Shown in pieces: positions 15,860-26,035 of a stretch of 64,000 nucleotides of DNA. The notes beneath the pieces were generated by a model. The model worked only from the letters and a program-made list of their open reading frames with translations. It was not told the DNA's origin and did no database searches. The position numbers were made by a program, and so were the translations under genes. This DNA is from Flavobacterium sp. ALJ2 (lineage in GTDB: Bacteria > Bacteroidota > Bacteroidia > Flavobacteriales > Flavobacteriaceae), in the NCBI RefSeq assembly GCF_015594725.1, contig NZ_JADNRC010000015.1, positions 45,061-109,060 of the forward strand, given 5' to 3'. Position 1 is the stretch's first letter. Every line of letters starts with the position of its first letter.

Positions 15860-18415
15860 ATGGATGAATCATTAACTACAAAAAATAAAACAATTACCTA
15901 TTCTCAAGATGAAGTTATACAAGCATCTTTAGCGTATTTTAAGGGAGATAGCCTTGCTGCAACGGTTTGGGTAAGTAAGTATGCTCTTAAAGATTCACAA
16001 GGAAATATTTTTGAGTTATCTCCTAATGATATGCATCATCGTATTGCAAATGAAATAGCACGAATTGAAAAAAAATATACTAATCCGCTGTCTGAGGATG
16101 AAATTTTTAACTTGATAAAAGATTTTAAATATTTGGTACCTCAAGGTAGCCCTATGACAGGAATCGGAAACCCGTTTCAGGTTGCTTCATTATCAAATTG
16201 TTTTGTGATTGGTAACGATAATTCAGACTCGTATGGTGGAATTATGAAAACTGATCAAGAGCAAGTTCAGCTTATGAAAAGACGTGGAGGAGTAGGGCAT
16301 GATTTATCGCACATTCGACCTAAGGCTTCGCCAGTTAAAAACTCAGCATTGACTTCTACAGGATTAGTGCCATTTATGGAGCGTTACTCTAATTCTACTC
16401 GTGAAGTTGCTCAAGATGGTCGTCGTGGGGCATTAATGCTTTCAGTGTCGATTAATCATCCTGACGCAGCTGACTTTATCGACGCTAAAATGGAGCAGGG
16501 TAAAGTTACAGGTGCAAATGTTTCTGTTCGTATAGATGATACTTTCATGAAAGCGGTCAAGGAGGATGCTATATATATTCAGAAATATCCAATTTTTAGT
16601 GATAATCCATTGTATACAAAAGAGATTAAAGCTAAAGAACTTTGGGGTAAGATTATTCATAATGCGTGGAAATCAGCAGAACCAGGAATTTTATTTTGGG
16701 ATACCATAATAAATGAATCTTTACCAGATTGTTATGCTGATTTAGGATACAAAACACTATCTACAAATCCGTGCGGAGAGATTCCGCTTTGTGCTTATGA
16801 TTCTTGTCGTTTATTAGCTATAAATTTATTGTCCTATGTAAATAACCCTTTTACTAAAGAAGCCTCTTTTGATTTTATTCTTTTCAAAAATCATGTCGTA
16901 GCTGCTCAAAGGATAATGGATGATATTATTGATCTTGAATTAGAAAAGATTGATGCAATATTAGCAAAAATAGAGGCAGATCCAGAAAGTGATGAAGTGA
17001 AAATGGTGGAGAAAAATTTATGGCTTAATATCAGAAATAAAGCGAAAGAAGGGCGCCGTACAGGAATTGGTATTACAGCCGAAGGAGATATGCTTGCTGC
17101 ACTTGGACTTCGTTACGGAAGCGATGAAGGTGTTATTTTTTCTGAGAAAATACATAAAACACTGGCAATTGAGGCTTATCGTGGCTCAGTGAATCTAGCC
17201 AAAGAACGCGGAATGTTTGCTATATATGATTCAGAAAGAGAGAAAAACAATCCCTTCTTGCTTAGATTAAAAGAAGCTGATGAAGAATTGTATCTTCAAA
17301 TGAAAGAACATGGACGTCGTAATATTGCTTTACTAACTATAGCTCCTACAGGAACAACAAGTTTAATGACTCAAACAACATCGGGTATCGAACCTGTCTT
17401 TTTGCCTGTTTATAAACGAAGAAGAAAGGTGAATCCAAATGATAAAGATGCTCGTGTAGATTTTGTTGATGAGGTTGGGGACAGTTGGGAAGAATATGTG
17501 GTATTTCATCATAGGTTTAAAGAATGGATGCTTATAAACGGGTATGATATTTCTAAAAACTACAGTCAGGAAGAAATTGATGAGTTGGTAAAAAAATCAC
17601 CTTATTACAAAGCGACAAGCAACGATATTGACTGGTTAAGTAAAGTTCGTATGCAAGGTAAGATACAAAAATGGGTAGATCATTCAATATCTGTTACCAT
17701 CAATGTGCCGAATGAAACGCCAGAAGAAATGGTTGACAAATTGTATATGGAAGCATGGGAAGCTGGATGTAAAGGAGTAACAGTATATCGCGATGGCTCA
17801 CGTTCGGGAGTACTTATTGCGAATACAGAAAAGAAAGAAGAAGCTGTTCAGGCAGTATCAAGTATTTTTCCTACTAAGCGTCCTCAAGTATTAGAAGCTG
17901 ATGTGGTTCGTTTTCAAAATAGTAAAGACAAATGGATTGCCTTTATAGGTTTGATAGATGGTAAACCATATGAAATTTTCACAGGTCTTGTAGATGATGA
18001 AGATGGTATTTTGATTCCGCGTTGGGTATCAGAAGGATTTATTATCAAAAATAAAAATGAAGACGGAAGCAGTCGTTATGATTTTCAGTATAAAAATACT
18101 CGAGGTTATAAAACAACTATCGAAGGCCTTTCGCATAAATTTAATCCAGAATATTGGAATTATGCCAAGTTAATATCGAGTACATTGCGACATGGCATGC
18201 CTATAGATAAAGCTGTTGAATTAATAGGCAGTCTTCAGTTGGATGGAGAGTCTATTAGTACCTGGAAAAATGGAGTTGCTCGTGCACTTAAACGCTATAT
18301 CGTTGATGGTACCGAGGCGCATGGTCAAAAATGTAGTAACTGTAATTCGGAGAATCTTATTTATCAGGAGGGTTGTCTTACTTGTAATGATTGCGGTTCT
18401 TCTAAATGTGGTTAG
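15860..18415 (+). CDS. nrdJ: Adenosylcobalamin-dependent (class II) ribonucleotide reductase
   Basis: An 851-residue enzyme that reduces ribonucleotides for DNA synthesis without oxygen dependence. It has the redox cysteine in SLSNCFVIG (about 114), the catalytic loop NPCGEIPLC (about 303-311) with the thiyl cysteine and glutamate, and the TAPTGT-like segment APTGTTSL. The C terminus has the paired zinc-type cysteines typical of the B12-dependent vitamin-type NrdJ (GQKCSNCNSEN and GCLTCNDCGSSKCG). Length is typical of NrdJ in Bacteroidota. It is monocistronic with a terminator about 115 bases downstream. Confidence 0.95.
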   Translation: MDESLTTKNKTITYSQDEVIQASLAYFKGDSLAATVWVSKYALKDSQGNIFELSPNDMHHRIANEIARIEKKYTNPLSEDEIFNLIKDFKYLVPQGSPMTGIGNPFQVASLSNCFVIGNDNSDSYGGIMKTDQEQVQLMKRRGGVGHDLSHIRPKASPVKNSALTSTGLVPFMERYSNSTREVAQDGRRGALMLSVSINHPDAADFIDAKMEQGKVTGANVSVRIDDTFMKAVKEDAIYIQKYPIFSDNPLYTKEIKAKELWGKIIHNAWKSAEPGILFWDTIINESLPDCYADLGYKTLSTNPCGEIPLCAYDSCRLLAINLLSYVNNPFTKEASFDFILFKNHVVAAQRIMDDIIDLELEKIDAILAKIEADPESDEVKMVEKNLWLNIRNKAKEGRRTGIGITAEGDMLAALGLRYGSDEGVIFSEKIHKTLAIEAYRGSVNLAKERGMFAIYDSEREKNNPFLLRLKEADEELYLQMKEHGRRNIALLTIAPTGTTSLMTQTTSGIEPVFLPVYKRRRKVNPNDKDARVDFVDEVGDSWEEYVVFHHRFKEWMLINGYDISKNYSQEEIDELVKKSPYYKATSNDIDWLSKVRMQGKIQKWVDHSISVTINVPNETPEEMVDKLYMEAWEAGCKGVTVYRDGSRSGVLIANTEKKEEAVQAVSSIFPTKRPQVLEADVVRFQNSKDKWIAFIGLIDGKPYEIFTGLVDDEDGILIPRWVSEGFIIKNKNEDGSSRYDFQYKNTRGYKTTIEGLSHKFNPEYWNYAKLISSTLRHGMPIDKAVELIGSLQLDGESISTWKNGVARALKRYIVDGTEAHGQKCSNCNSENLIYQEGCLTCNDCGSSKCG

Positions 18416-18528
18416 GAAGAAAGGTTTCAAGGTCTTGGAACATTAAGGTTCTGAGGTTTTTTATAGGTTAAAATTTTTTAAATGTGTAAAAAAATAACCA
18501 TACAGATTGGAACTATAAATTAAATAAA

Positions 18529-18563
18529 AAACGCCTGTAAGGATTTCTTTGCAGGCGTTTTTG
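18529..18563. terminator. Terminator between nrdJ and mprF
   Basis: AACGCCTG and CAGGCGTT form the stem with a long loop (TAAGGATTTCTTTG), preceded by A residues and followed by T residues, so it may work for both convergent genes. Confidence 0.75.
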
Positions 18564-18661
18564 GTTATTATATTTATATAAGGTTGTAAAATTATTTTGG
18601 GCAAAATGAAGGAAATAAAAATGATTTGAACTTTCATAATTTTAATTTAACTAAAAAAAAA

Positions 18662-21286
18662 TTATAGTTTTATCACTTTTGATAGAACTTGCGGTATTTG
18701 TATTAAATCATAATCATCCGTAAAGACAATATATTGGTTATGCCATGAAGGCGAAAACTTTTCTTTAAAATCTCTTAGGCCTTTATAATGCGAAAATGAC
18801 TTTACTTTTTCATACACATATTTCATTGATTTTTCTTGAATGGTAGTTGGGTTTTTAATGCCGCTCATTGGCGCAAGACCAATATTTACAGCAGTAAGAT
18901 TTTGAGATTTTAGGTGATTAAAAAGTTCAATTAAAATAAAATCAATTATGCCATTTGGAGCATCAGTAGTTTTTCTAATTAGGTCGTAGGTTCCTTCGTT
19001 CTTAGTATAATCTGGAATGATATTAAGAAATGCAATGATTTTTTCTTCGTTATTTTCAACCGTGATTATAGTTTGTTTTTTTAGCTCGTCCCACAAAAAA
19101 ACACCTTGAGAAAAAAGAATTTCTTTGCGTCCAGTTTCTTCTAGCCATTCGTCGCTAACGGATTGTATTTTTTGTAATACCCCGTCTTTTATAGGAGGTA
19201 AATTGATAGTGGTTTTTAACTGTAAGTCACTAATTTTCTTTAATCCATTACGTAACGATTTTTTACTACCCCCTTCTAAATTAAAAGTTGTTAAGTCAAC
19301 AACTCCCTCTTGACCAATAAAAAAATATTTTTTACCAAGTGATTTATATACTTCCAGATTTTCTTCGGGAATACGATAATAAATGCTTTTTAATCCAGCT
19401 TCATAACAATAATTGTCAAATTCAATTATACATTGCTTTATTTCGACTTCATTTTTTGCGACAGGATTTTCAAGTACTACAGCATAATTACCAGAAATTC
19501 GATAAGCAATAAAAGCATCATTGTTTTGTGAAATGAATAAAAGTTTATCAAAGTAAGTTTTAAAATAATCTAAAGAAGAATTTCCGTATTTTTTTAGAAG
19601 TTCTTTTACAATTTCTTTTTCTGCAGTTGTAACAGAATTTTTTAATATATAAGGTTTTATTAACGTATAAATTAAAAAGGCGAAAGAAATAAACCCGCTA
19701 ATTTTAATTGATGCTAGAAAATGTTTTGAAAAATTATCTAAAGGAATCAAATCGTAACTCCCCAGCAAAAAGTAATTTTGCAAAGTATATCGAATGGATT
19801 GACCGATGCTAAAATCAATATTAAAATGTTTTTTATCTAAAAAATAAAAACCGATAATGCCGTAAATTAGTACCGCTATTATACTTGAAATTGCAGTTTG
19901 TAAACCCAATAGACGGAGTCTGGGATTGGTTTTGACATAATATTCTTTTCGGGTTGCAATTAAACTGATGCATACTATTAGCGCAAGAGTCGATTCTTCA
20001 AAATCTATTGCTTTAGTAAGATTCCCTATAAGAGAAATTATCGATAATGCTAAACCAAACCACCAAGCCATTTTTAAGCCTTTTAGCATAAATGATGAGG
20101 TAACTAATAAGAATAGCCCCGATGTAAAAACTAGATAATTAGATAGATGGATTGCTTCTAGAGGTAAAAAGCCTTTTAATTGCATTAATCGGCCACTAAT
20201 TGCAGGAGTTAGGACTGAAATGATATTAATTATTCCAAGGAGAAATAGTAATAAGGCCGGAATAATTCTCATTAAGAGTTTATTTATTTTAGATAAAAAA
20301 GTTAGCATTCCTGCGAATAATGGAAGCCAAAATTCAAATACCCGATATAGTAACGTAATAGAAATTGCCTCGGCATTGGTAAAACCATAACGTATTAATA
20401 TAAAACCCATTGAAACCTCTACAGGCCCCAGCCCTCGAAGAAAAGGGGATATGATAAGAAAGATAACTGCTATTATATATCCCATGGATGCAGCAACTAA
20501 TGAAGGTTCAAGCTGTAGTGCTATCATAGCAATATACAAATGTACAACCCCAATTATGTCAATAAGAATAGAGATGAAAACGGTACGAATAAATTTGTTT
20601 CTATTGATATTATGATTTTGCAAATCGGTTATGAATATTTCAGTTTTTGGAAACCATTTTAAAAATAATTTGTTTGCGAATCCTTTGTTTACCATTGAAT
20701 TAAACAATGCAAACAATACAAGAATTAATAGAATGATTATAGACATTCCGATCCATTCGCTAGAAGTAATTGTACCATTTAGTAGTGTATAAATAAACAA
20801 AGGGATTCCAACTATTACTACTGACAAGATGCCAATAAATCCATAAATAGTCGATGCCAAATGTACTTGTGTTTTTTCAACACCTTTTTCTATTATCGAT
20901 TCTGTAAAAAAATAGAGTGAAGTCACACCGCCAGCAGGAATAAAAACGCTAATAAAATTTCGTTTTAAAAATAAAGAGAGCGCTTGCTTAAGTTTAATCC
21001 GAACTCCAATTGCCGAAAAAGAGTTTATGTACATTAATCCCTGGAGGAGAATGTAGAGCATAGTTGTGAAAAATCCAGCAATTATCCATTGAATTTTTGC
21101 ATTTGTAAAACTATTCTTGATCTGAGATAATTCAGTTTGTTCTTGTTTAACAAACCAAATAGCAACTCCAAGAAAGAAAAGGGTTACTATAAATTGGGTT
21201 AATATTTTTCCGTTTCTAGATAATAACGGGATACTTCTTTCTTTGATTTTTTGGAAGTAATTATTGACTTTTGATAGTGTTTTCAA
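18662..21286 (-). CDS. mprF: MprF: aminoacyl-phosphatidylglycerol synthase/flippase
   Basis: An 874-residue bifunctional membrane protein. The N-terminal 540 residues hold about a dozen or more hydrophobic segments and the UPF0104-type flippase region (RNFISVFIPAGGVTSLYFF). The C-terminal 310 residues are a cytosolic DUF2156/GNAT-like transferase (GNYAVVLENPVAKN, YRIPEENLEVYKSLGKKYFF, LAPMSGI). MprF transfers lysine (or another amino acid) from tRNA to phosphatidylglycerol and moves it to the outer leaflet, lowering surface negative charge. Which amino acid and which lipid are used here is not visible in the sequence. Confidence 0.92.
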   Translation of the reverse strand: MKTLSKVNNYFQKIKERSIPLLSRNGKILTQFIVTLFFLGVAIWFVKQEQTELSQIKNSFTNAKIQWIIAGFFTTMLYILLQGLMYINSFSAIGVRIKLKQALSLFLKRNFISVFIPAGGVTSLYFFTESIIEKGVEKTQVHLASTIYGFIGILSVVIVGIPLFIYTLLNGTITSSEWIGMSIIILLILVLFALFNSMVNKGFANKLFLKWFPKTEIFITDLQNHNINRNKFIRTVFISILIDIIGVVHLYIAMIALQLEPSLVAASMGYIIAVIFLIISPFLRGLGPVEVSMGFILIRYGFTNAEAISITLLYRVFEFWLPLFAGMLTFLSKINKLLMRIIPALLLFLLGIINIISVLTPAISGRLMQLKGFLPLEAIHLSNYLVFTSGLFLLVTSSFMLKGLKMAWWFGLALSIISLIGNLTKAIDFEESTLALIVCISLIATRKEYYVKTNPRLRLLGLQTAISSIIAVLIYGIIGFYFLDKKHFNIDFSIGQSIRYTLQNYFLLGSYDLIPLDNFSKHFLASIKISGFISFAFLIYTLIKPYILKNSVTTAEKEIVKELLKKYGNSSLDYFKTYFDKLLFISQNNDAFIAYRISGNYAVVLENPVAKNEVEIKQCIIEFDNYCYEAGLKSIYYRIPEENLEVYKSLGKKYFFIGQEGVVDLTTFNLEGGSKKSLRNGLKKISDLQLKTTINLPPIKDGVLQKIQSVSDEWLEETGRKEILFSQGVFLWDELKKQTIITVENNEEKIIAFLNIIPDYTKNEGTYDLIRKTTDAPNGIIDFILIELFNHLKSQNLTAVNIGLAPMSGIKNPTTIQEKSMKYVYEKVKSFSHYKGLRDFKEKFSPSWHNQYIVFTDDYDLIQIPQVLSKVIKL

Positions 21287-21562
21287 TATTGTATTAATTA
21301 AGTGTCTTATTATGAATATATTGTATTGAATTTTAAAATATAATAAATAATTTAATTAGTATAAATATACATGGTAAATTATTAAAAGTTAATCTGTTTT
21401 TCATTTAAGTGAAGTAATTTTAAATTTAAATTAAACCAAGGATTAATTTAAAAAACATTACAAATCATGAAATTCCTTGATTGAGTATTTTATAAAAAAG
21501 GAAGGTTTTTTGAGGTAATAGTAAAAGATTAATTATAACAGCAAATTATACATAAATACTAC

Positions 21563-24500
21563 ATGGAGAATAAAAAACAAGTATTTCAGACCAACACTAA
21601 GTATCGTTGGAGAAGTTTTCAGTGGTCAACAAGATTTGTTATATTTATTATCCTCTTAATGATTCCGATTTTCTTCATCACGCTAAAAAGAGGGTTGAAA
21701 CCAGCATTACCTCTTTTGGGTACCAATGTAAAAACAGAACTAAGTTTAACTAACCCGATTGTTCCAGAAGAACTAAGTGCGAAAGAATTAAAAAAATATA
21801 AAGGATTTGATTATTTCTTAAGAGAAAAGAGAAAAATAGAAAAACTAAGAACAAAACCAGCTGTTATAAATATACAACAAGTAAGGGCTGCTTTTTATGT
21901 TGATTGGGATCCACAGAGCTTATTCTCATTGCAAAAGAATATCAATAAACTTAATATGGTTATTCCAGAATGGTTTTTTATTGATCCTAAAACCGATTTA
22001 TTGCGAACAGAAATTGATACTGCGGCATTGAAAGTAATGAAGAAAAGTCATGTAAAAATAGTTCCGATAATTAATAATATCAATGAATCACTCGGGGAAG
22101 GTGAATTTGATGGGAATCTAATTCATCGTATTCTTCATGATAAAACAAAAAGAGAAAGACTAATTAATGATATTGTAAAGAATCTTAAACAATATGAATT
22201 ACAGGGTATTAATATTGACTTTGAAGAGTTTAAAGAAAATAGTGATGAACCGATTATAGCTTTCCAAAAAGAACTTTATGAAAAATTAAAACCTTTAGGA
22301 TATTTAGTTACGCAGGATATAATGGCTGGTGATACCGATTTTAATATAAAAGCGTTATCCCAATATAATGATTATATGTTTTTAATGGCTTATGATGAGC
22401 ATTATAGCGGTAGTGTACCAGGAGATATTAGCAGCCAGAAGTGGATAGAAAGAATATTAGACGAAACCGTTAAAGAAATCCCTTCGGATAAAATCATACT
22501 TTGTTTTGCAGGTTATGGATATGATTGGCAACAAAACAGCCAAGGAGTGACAGTAAGTTATAATGAAGCAATTGCTCTAGCCAAACAATATGGCGCAACT
22601 ATCAAATTTAATAATGATAGTTATAATAACTCTTTTAGTTATCGAGATGGTAACGAGAAAGAACATAAAGTTTATTTTGCAGATGCAGCTACCAACTTTA
22701 ATACTATCCGATTTGCCGATGAATATGGAATTGCTGGAACGGCATTGTGGAGATTAGGAAGTGAAGATCAGCGATTGTGGAGCTATTATCAGCGAAGTTT
22801 AACCAATGCCAGTATTAAAGAAAATCCATTTAATTTTAAAAAACTCAAACATGTAAACACAAGATTCGAAACGCCTGATTATATAGGAGATGGCGAAATA
22901 CTAGATGTTATTACAGATCCACAACCTGGAATTATAAATCTTGAAACAGATCCTGTTGAGTCTATAATTACAGAACAAAGTTATGTGCAATTGCCAACTA
23001 AATATGTAATTAGCAAGTTTGGGAATGTTCAGAAGCAAGTAGTTTTAACGTTTGATGACGGTCCTGATCCTACTTATACGCCACAAATATTAGATATCTT
23101 AAAGAAAGAAAAAGTACCAGCAGTTTTCTTTATCATAGGATTGCAAGGGGAGGGTAATATTCCTTTACTGCAAAGAATTTACAATGAAGGACACGAAATA
23201 GGTAACCATACTTTTACGCATCCCAATATAGCATTGGTTAGTTCAGAAAGAGCTTCGGCAGAAATGGAAACAACAAGATTGTTGATAGAAGCAGTTACAG
23301 GAAGGAGCACAGTGCTTTTTAGAGCTCCTTATAATGCAGATGCAGAACCGACTACTGAAGCCGAATTAAGACCTGTTGCATTAAGTAAAATTCAAAATTA
23401 TTACACAGTAGGTGAAAGCATTGATCCTAACGACTGGGAGAAAGGAGTTAGCGCCGATACTATTTATTCAAGAACAATAAAACAGTATGAAGCTAATCCT
23501 GATAAAGGAATTATTTTGTTGCACGATGCTGGTGGAAACAGACAAGCAACTGTAGATGCTTTACCAAGAATAATTAAATATTTTAAAGATAGAGGGATTC
23601 AGTTTACAACAGTTTCGCATTTGTTGGGTAAAACAAAAAATGAAATTATGCCCAAGGCAAAAGGAGATTATATAACATTGGATAATATAGTTTTTGATTT
23701 TGTATATTGGTTTGGACAATTTATAACAGCTACGTTTTGGGTTGCTATTTTTCTAGGTTTTTTACGTATTGCACTTATGGCAGGAATGGCATTTATAAAA
23801 AAATGGAAAGATCATAAATACCCGCCTGTTTACAATCCAATTATTGGTTCCTCCCCAAAAGTGAGTATTATTGTACCTGCTTATAATGAAGAAATAAATG
23901 CAATAAAAACTATAGAGAATTTACTTCGCCAGGATTATTCTGATTTTGATATTGTTTTTGTAGATGATGGATCAAAAGACCGCACCTTTAAAATGGTAAG
24001 TGATGCTTTTAAAAATAATCCTGTTGTAAAAGTACATACCAAACTTAACGGAGGTAAAGCTTCGGCATTAAATTATGGTATTACACTTACACAAAATGAT
24101 TATGTAGTATGTATCGATGCTGATACGCAACTCAAAACGGATGCGATTTCGCAATTGATGAAAGGTTTTAGAATGCAGTTAAAAAACAATCAGGAAATTG
24201 GAGCTATCGCGGGAAATGTGAAAGTAGGAAATGAAAATACGATGCTTACCAAATGGCAGAGTATTGAATATACTACAGCTCAAAATTTTGACAGAAGAGC
24301 TTTTGATTTAATCAACGGTATAACAGTTGTTCCGGGTGCAATTGGAGCATTTAAAAAAGAAGCTATCAAAAAAGCAGGAGGTTTTACAACTGATACTCTT
24401 GCCGAAGATTGTGATTTGACTATTCGCATACTAAGAAATGATTATCGCATTATAAATTGTATAGAAGCTATTGCAGTAACTGAAGCTCCAGAAAGTCTTA

Positions 24501-24955
24501 ACGAGTTTATGAAGCAAAGGTTTCGATGGAGTTATGGTATAATGCAGGCTTTCTGGAAAAATAGAGATGCTTGTTTTAATCCAAAATTCAAAGGATTAGG
24601 AATGGTGTCGTTACCAAATCTATTAATTTTTCAGATAATATTGCCTGTTTTTGCTCCTCTGGCCGATTTAGTACTGATACTGAGTTTAATTTGGAACCAT
24701 AACGATATAGACAGTTTGCACAAAATAGGAATTTATTACATAGTTTTTATGTTGGTGGATATGTTGGTAAGTCTTGTTGCTTTTATATTCGAAAAAGAAA
24801 AACTAACAAAATTAATCTGGCTGATACCTCAACGATTTGTATACCGACAATTGATGTATGTTATATTATTTAAGGCATTAAGAAGAGCTATAAAAGGAGA
24901 AAGTCAGAGTTGGGGAGTACTTACCCGTACAGGAAATGTAGAGACTCTTAAATAG
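21563..24955 (+). CDS. GH18-like / polysaccharide deacetylase / GT2 fusion protein
   Basis: A 1130-residue membrane protein with three enzyme modules. A transmembrane segment (about 27-45) is followed by a GH18-type domain (about 105-400) with the catalytic strand GINIDFEEF (about 215-223). Next is a NodB deacetylase (about 490-690) with TFDDGPDP and HTFTHP metal-binding motifs. After more transmembrane segments (about 705-735) comes a family 2 glycosyltransferase with DDGS, ADTQ, AEDCD and QRFRW (about 980-985), and C-terminal membrane segments. It looks like a one-chain machine that synthesises, deacetylates and possibly trims a beta-linked N-acetylglucosamine-type polymer, analogous to PgaB plus PgaC. 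The polymer is inferred. Confidence 0.9.
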   Translation: MENKKQVFQTNTKYRWRSFQWSTRFVIFIILLMIPIFFITLKRGLKPALPLLGTNVKTELSLTNPIVPEELSAKELKKYKGFDYFLREKRKIEKLRTKPAVINIQQVRAAFYVDWDPQSLFSLQKNINKLNMVIPEWFFIDPKTDLLRTEIDTAALKVMKKSHVKIVPIINNINESLGEGEFDGNLIHRILHDKTKRERLINDIVKNLKQYELQGINIDFEEFKENSDEPIIAFQKELYEKLKPLGYLVTQDIMAGDTDFNIKALSQYNDYMFLMAYDEHYSGSVPGDISSQKWIERILDETVKEIPSDKIILCFAGYGYDWQQNSQGVTVSYNEAIALAKQYGATIKFNNDSYNNSFSYRDGNEKEHKVYFADAATNFNTIRFADEYGIAGTALWRLGSEDQRLWSYYQRSLTNASIKENPFNFKKLKHVNTRFETPDYIGDGEILDVITDPQPGIINLETDPVESIITEQSYVQLPTKYVISKFGNVQKQVVLTFDDGPDPTYTPQILDILKKEKVPAVFFIIGLQGEGNIPLLQRIYNEGHEIGNHTFTHPNIALVSSERASAEMETTRLLIEAVTGRSTVLFRAPYNADAEPTTEAELRPVALSKIQNYYTVGESIDPNDWEKGVSADTIYSRTIKQYEANPDKGIILLHDAGGNRQATVDALPRIIKYFKDRGIQFTTVSHLLGKTKNEIMPKAKGDYITLDNIVFDFVYWFGQFITATFWVAIFLGFLRIALMAGMAFIKKWKDHKYPPVYNPIIGSSPKVSIIVPAYNEEINAIKTIENLLRQDYSDFDIVFVDDGSKDRTFKMVSDAFKNNPVVKVHTKLNGGKASALNYGITLTQNDYVVCIDADTQLKTDAISQLMKGFRMQLKNNQEIGAIAGNVKVGNENTMLTKWQSIEYTTAQNFDRRAFDLINGITVVPGAIGAFKKEAIKKAGGFTTDTLAEDCDLTIRILRNDYRIINCIEAIAVTEAPESLNEFMKQRFRWSYGIMQAFWKNRDACFNPKFKGLGMVSLPNLLIFQIILPVFAPLADLVLILSLIWNHNDIDSLHKIGIYYIVFMLVDMLVSLVAFIFEKEKLTKLIWLIPQRFVYRQLMYVILFKALRRAIKGESQSWGVLTRTGNVETLK

Positions 24956-24963
24956 ATTAATTC

Positions 24964-25006
24964 AATACGAAGAATAAATATACTTGAGATATTTATTCTT
25001 CGTATT
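24964..25006 (+). terminator. Perfect 18-bp inverted repeat (terminator)
   Basis: AATACGAAGAATAAATAT and its exact complement flank a 7-base loop (ACTTGAG). It lies just after the fusion gene stop. The downstream strand continues AATCTACATTG without a proper T run, so termination may use the AT-rich stem itself. Confidence 0.6.
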
Positions 25007-25053
25007 AATCTACATTGTAAAAAAATAGGAGTCATTTTATAGAATTAATTATA

Positions 25054-25061
25054 TATTTTTG
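25054..25061 (+). promoter_or_regulatory. -7 promoter element (TATTTTTG)
   Basis: TATTTTTG matches TAnnTTTG, 28 bases before the TTG start of the AraC-type gene, consistent with that non-ATG start. Confidence 0.4.
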
Positions 25062-25089
25062 GAAGAGTATAATTAATAGTACCATTATC

Positions 25090-25962
25090 TTGAGCAACTA
25101 TTCCATTCCTATTTTATCTGTTGGTAATATTCTTGGTGAAGAAACTTTGGGTATTACACTATTTCAGCATAGCGTAAAGGGACGAGATGCATTTGAGGAA
25201 CCTCACAAACATGATTTTTACATGTTATTTTTTGTAGAGAAAGGTACAGGATTTCATAATATAGATTTTACACAGCATACAGTAGCAGATAATCAGGTTT
25301 ATTTTATACGGCCAGGGCAAGTACACAATTGGTTACTTAATGCAAATACGATAGGATTTCAGCTTATGGTTTCGGCTGAGGTAATTACTGTTTTTTCTAA
25401 TTTATCACAGCTTCCATATTTTGGACAAAGCGTTCCGTCATGCCTTTCTTTAACGAAAGAAGAATTTCAAAAAAATAAAAATCATCTGCAAGAGATAGAA
25501 ATTGGACTTTCTCAAAACGATTTACTTACAAAAGAAATAATTTTACTTCGCTTGCATTTACTTTTTAAGCTATTGCAAAAAGATTATTTGGAACAGTTTC
25601 CTGAATATCATTTTTCGGGTAGGCCAGAAAAAGTAATAAAGAAGTTTAATGATTTAGTAGATGCTAATTTTCAAACAGAGTCTTCAGTAGGTTTTTATGC
25701 TGATAGACTCAGTATTACTCCTAATTATCTAAACATACTTTCTCAGAAGTATTTAATGATGCCTGCAAGCGACGTGATAAAAGAAAGAACAATTCTCGAA
25801 GCCAAACGATTGCTTACTAGCACCGATTTATCTATAAAAGAAATAGCCTACCAATTGGGCTTTAATGATAACGGCTATTTTAGTAAGGTTTTTAAAAAAT
25901 ATGCAGGAAAAACACCAGGCGATTTTAAAGAAAGTTATAATCTTTACCATCCTTCTCATTAA
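25090..25962 (+). CDS. AraC-family transcriptional regulator (TTG start)
   Basis: A 290-residue protein with an N-terminal cupin sensor (EEPHKHDFYMLFFVEKGTG, with a PGQVHNW second half) and a C-terminal AraC DNA-binding domain (DRLSITPNYLNILSQK, GFNDNGYFSKVFKKYAGKTP). The TTG at 25090 is taken as start because no in-frame ATG occurs before codon 45, the frame gives a full cupin domain, and a -7 box lies 28 bases upstream. It precedes the ankyrin and amidohydrolase genes by 73 bases on the same strand and may regulate them. Confidence 0.82.
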   Translation: MSNYSIPILSVGNILGEETLGITLFQHSVKGRDAFEEPHKHDFYMLFFVEKGTGFHNIDFTQHTVADNQVYFIRPGQVHNWLLNANTIGFQLMVSAEVITVFSNLSQLPYFGQSVPSCLSLTKEEFQKNKNHLQEIEIGLSQNDLLTKEIILLRLHLLFKLLQKDYLEQFPEYHFSGRPEKVIKKFNDLVDANFQTESSVGFYADRLSITPNYLNILSQKYLMMPASDVIKERTILEAKRLLTSTDLSIKEIAYQLGFNDNGYFSKVFKKYAGKTPGDFKESYNLYHPSH

Positions 25963-26035
25963 TAATACCATTGCCGTTAAAAAATCTAACCGATTTTTGT
26001 AAACAATTAATAACAATTGTTTTCCGGAAACAATT

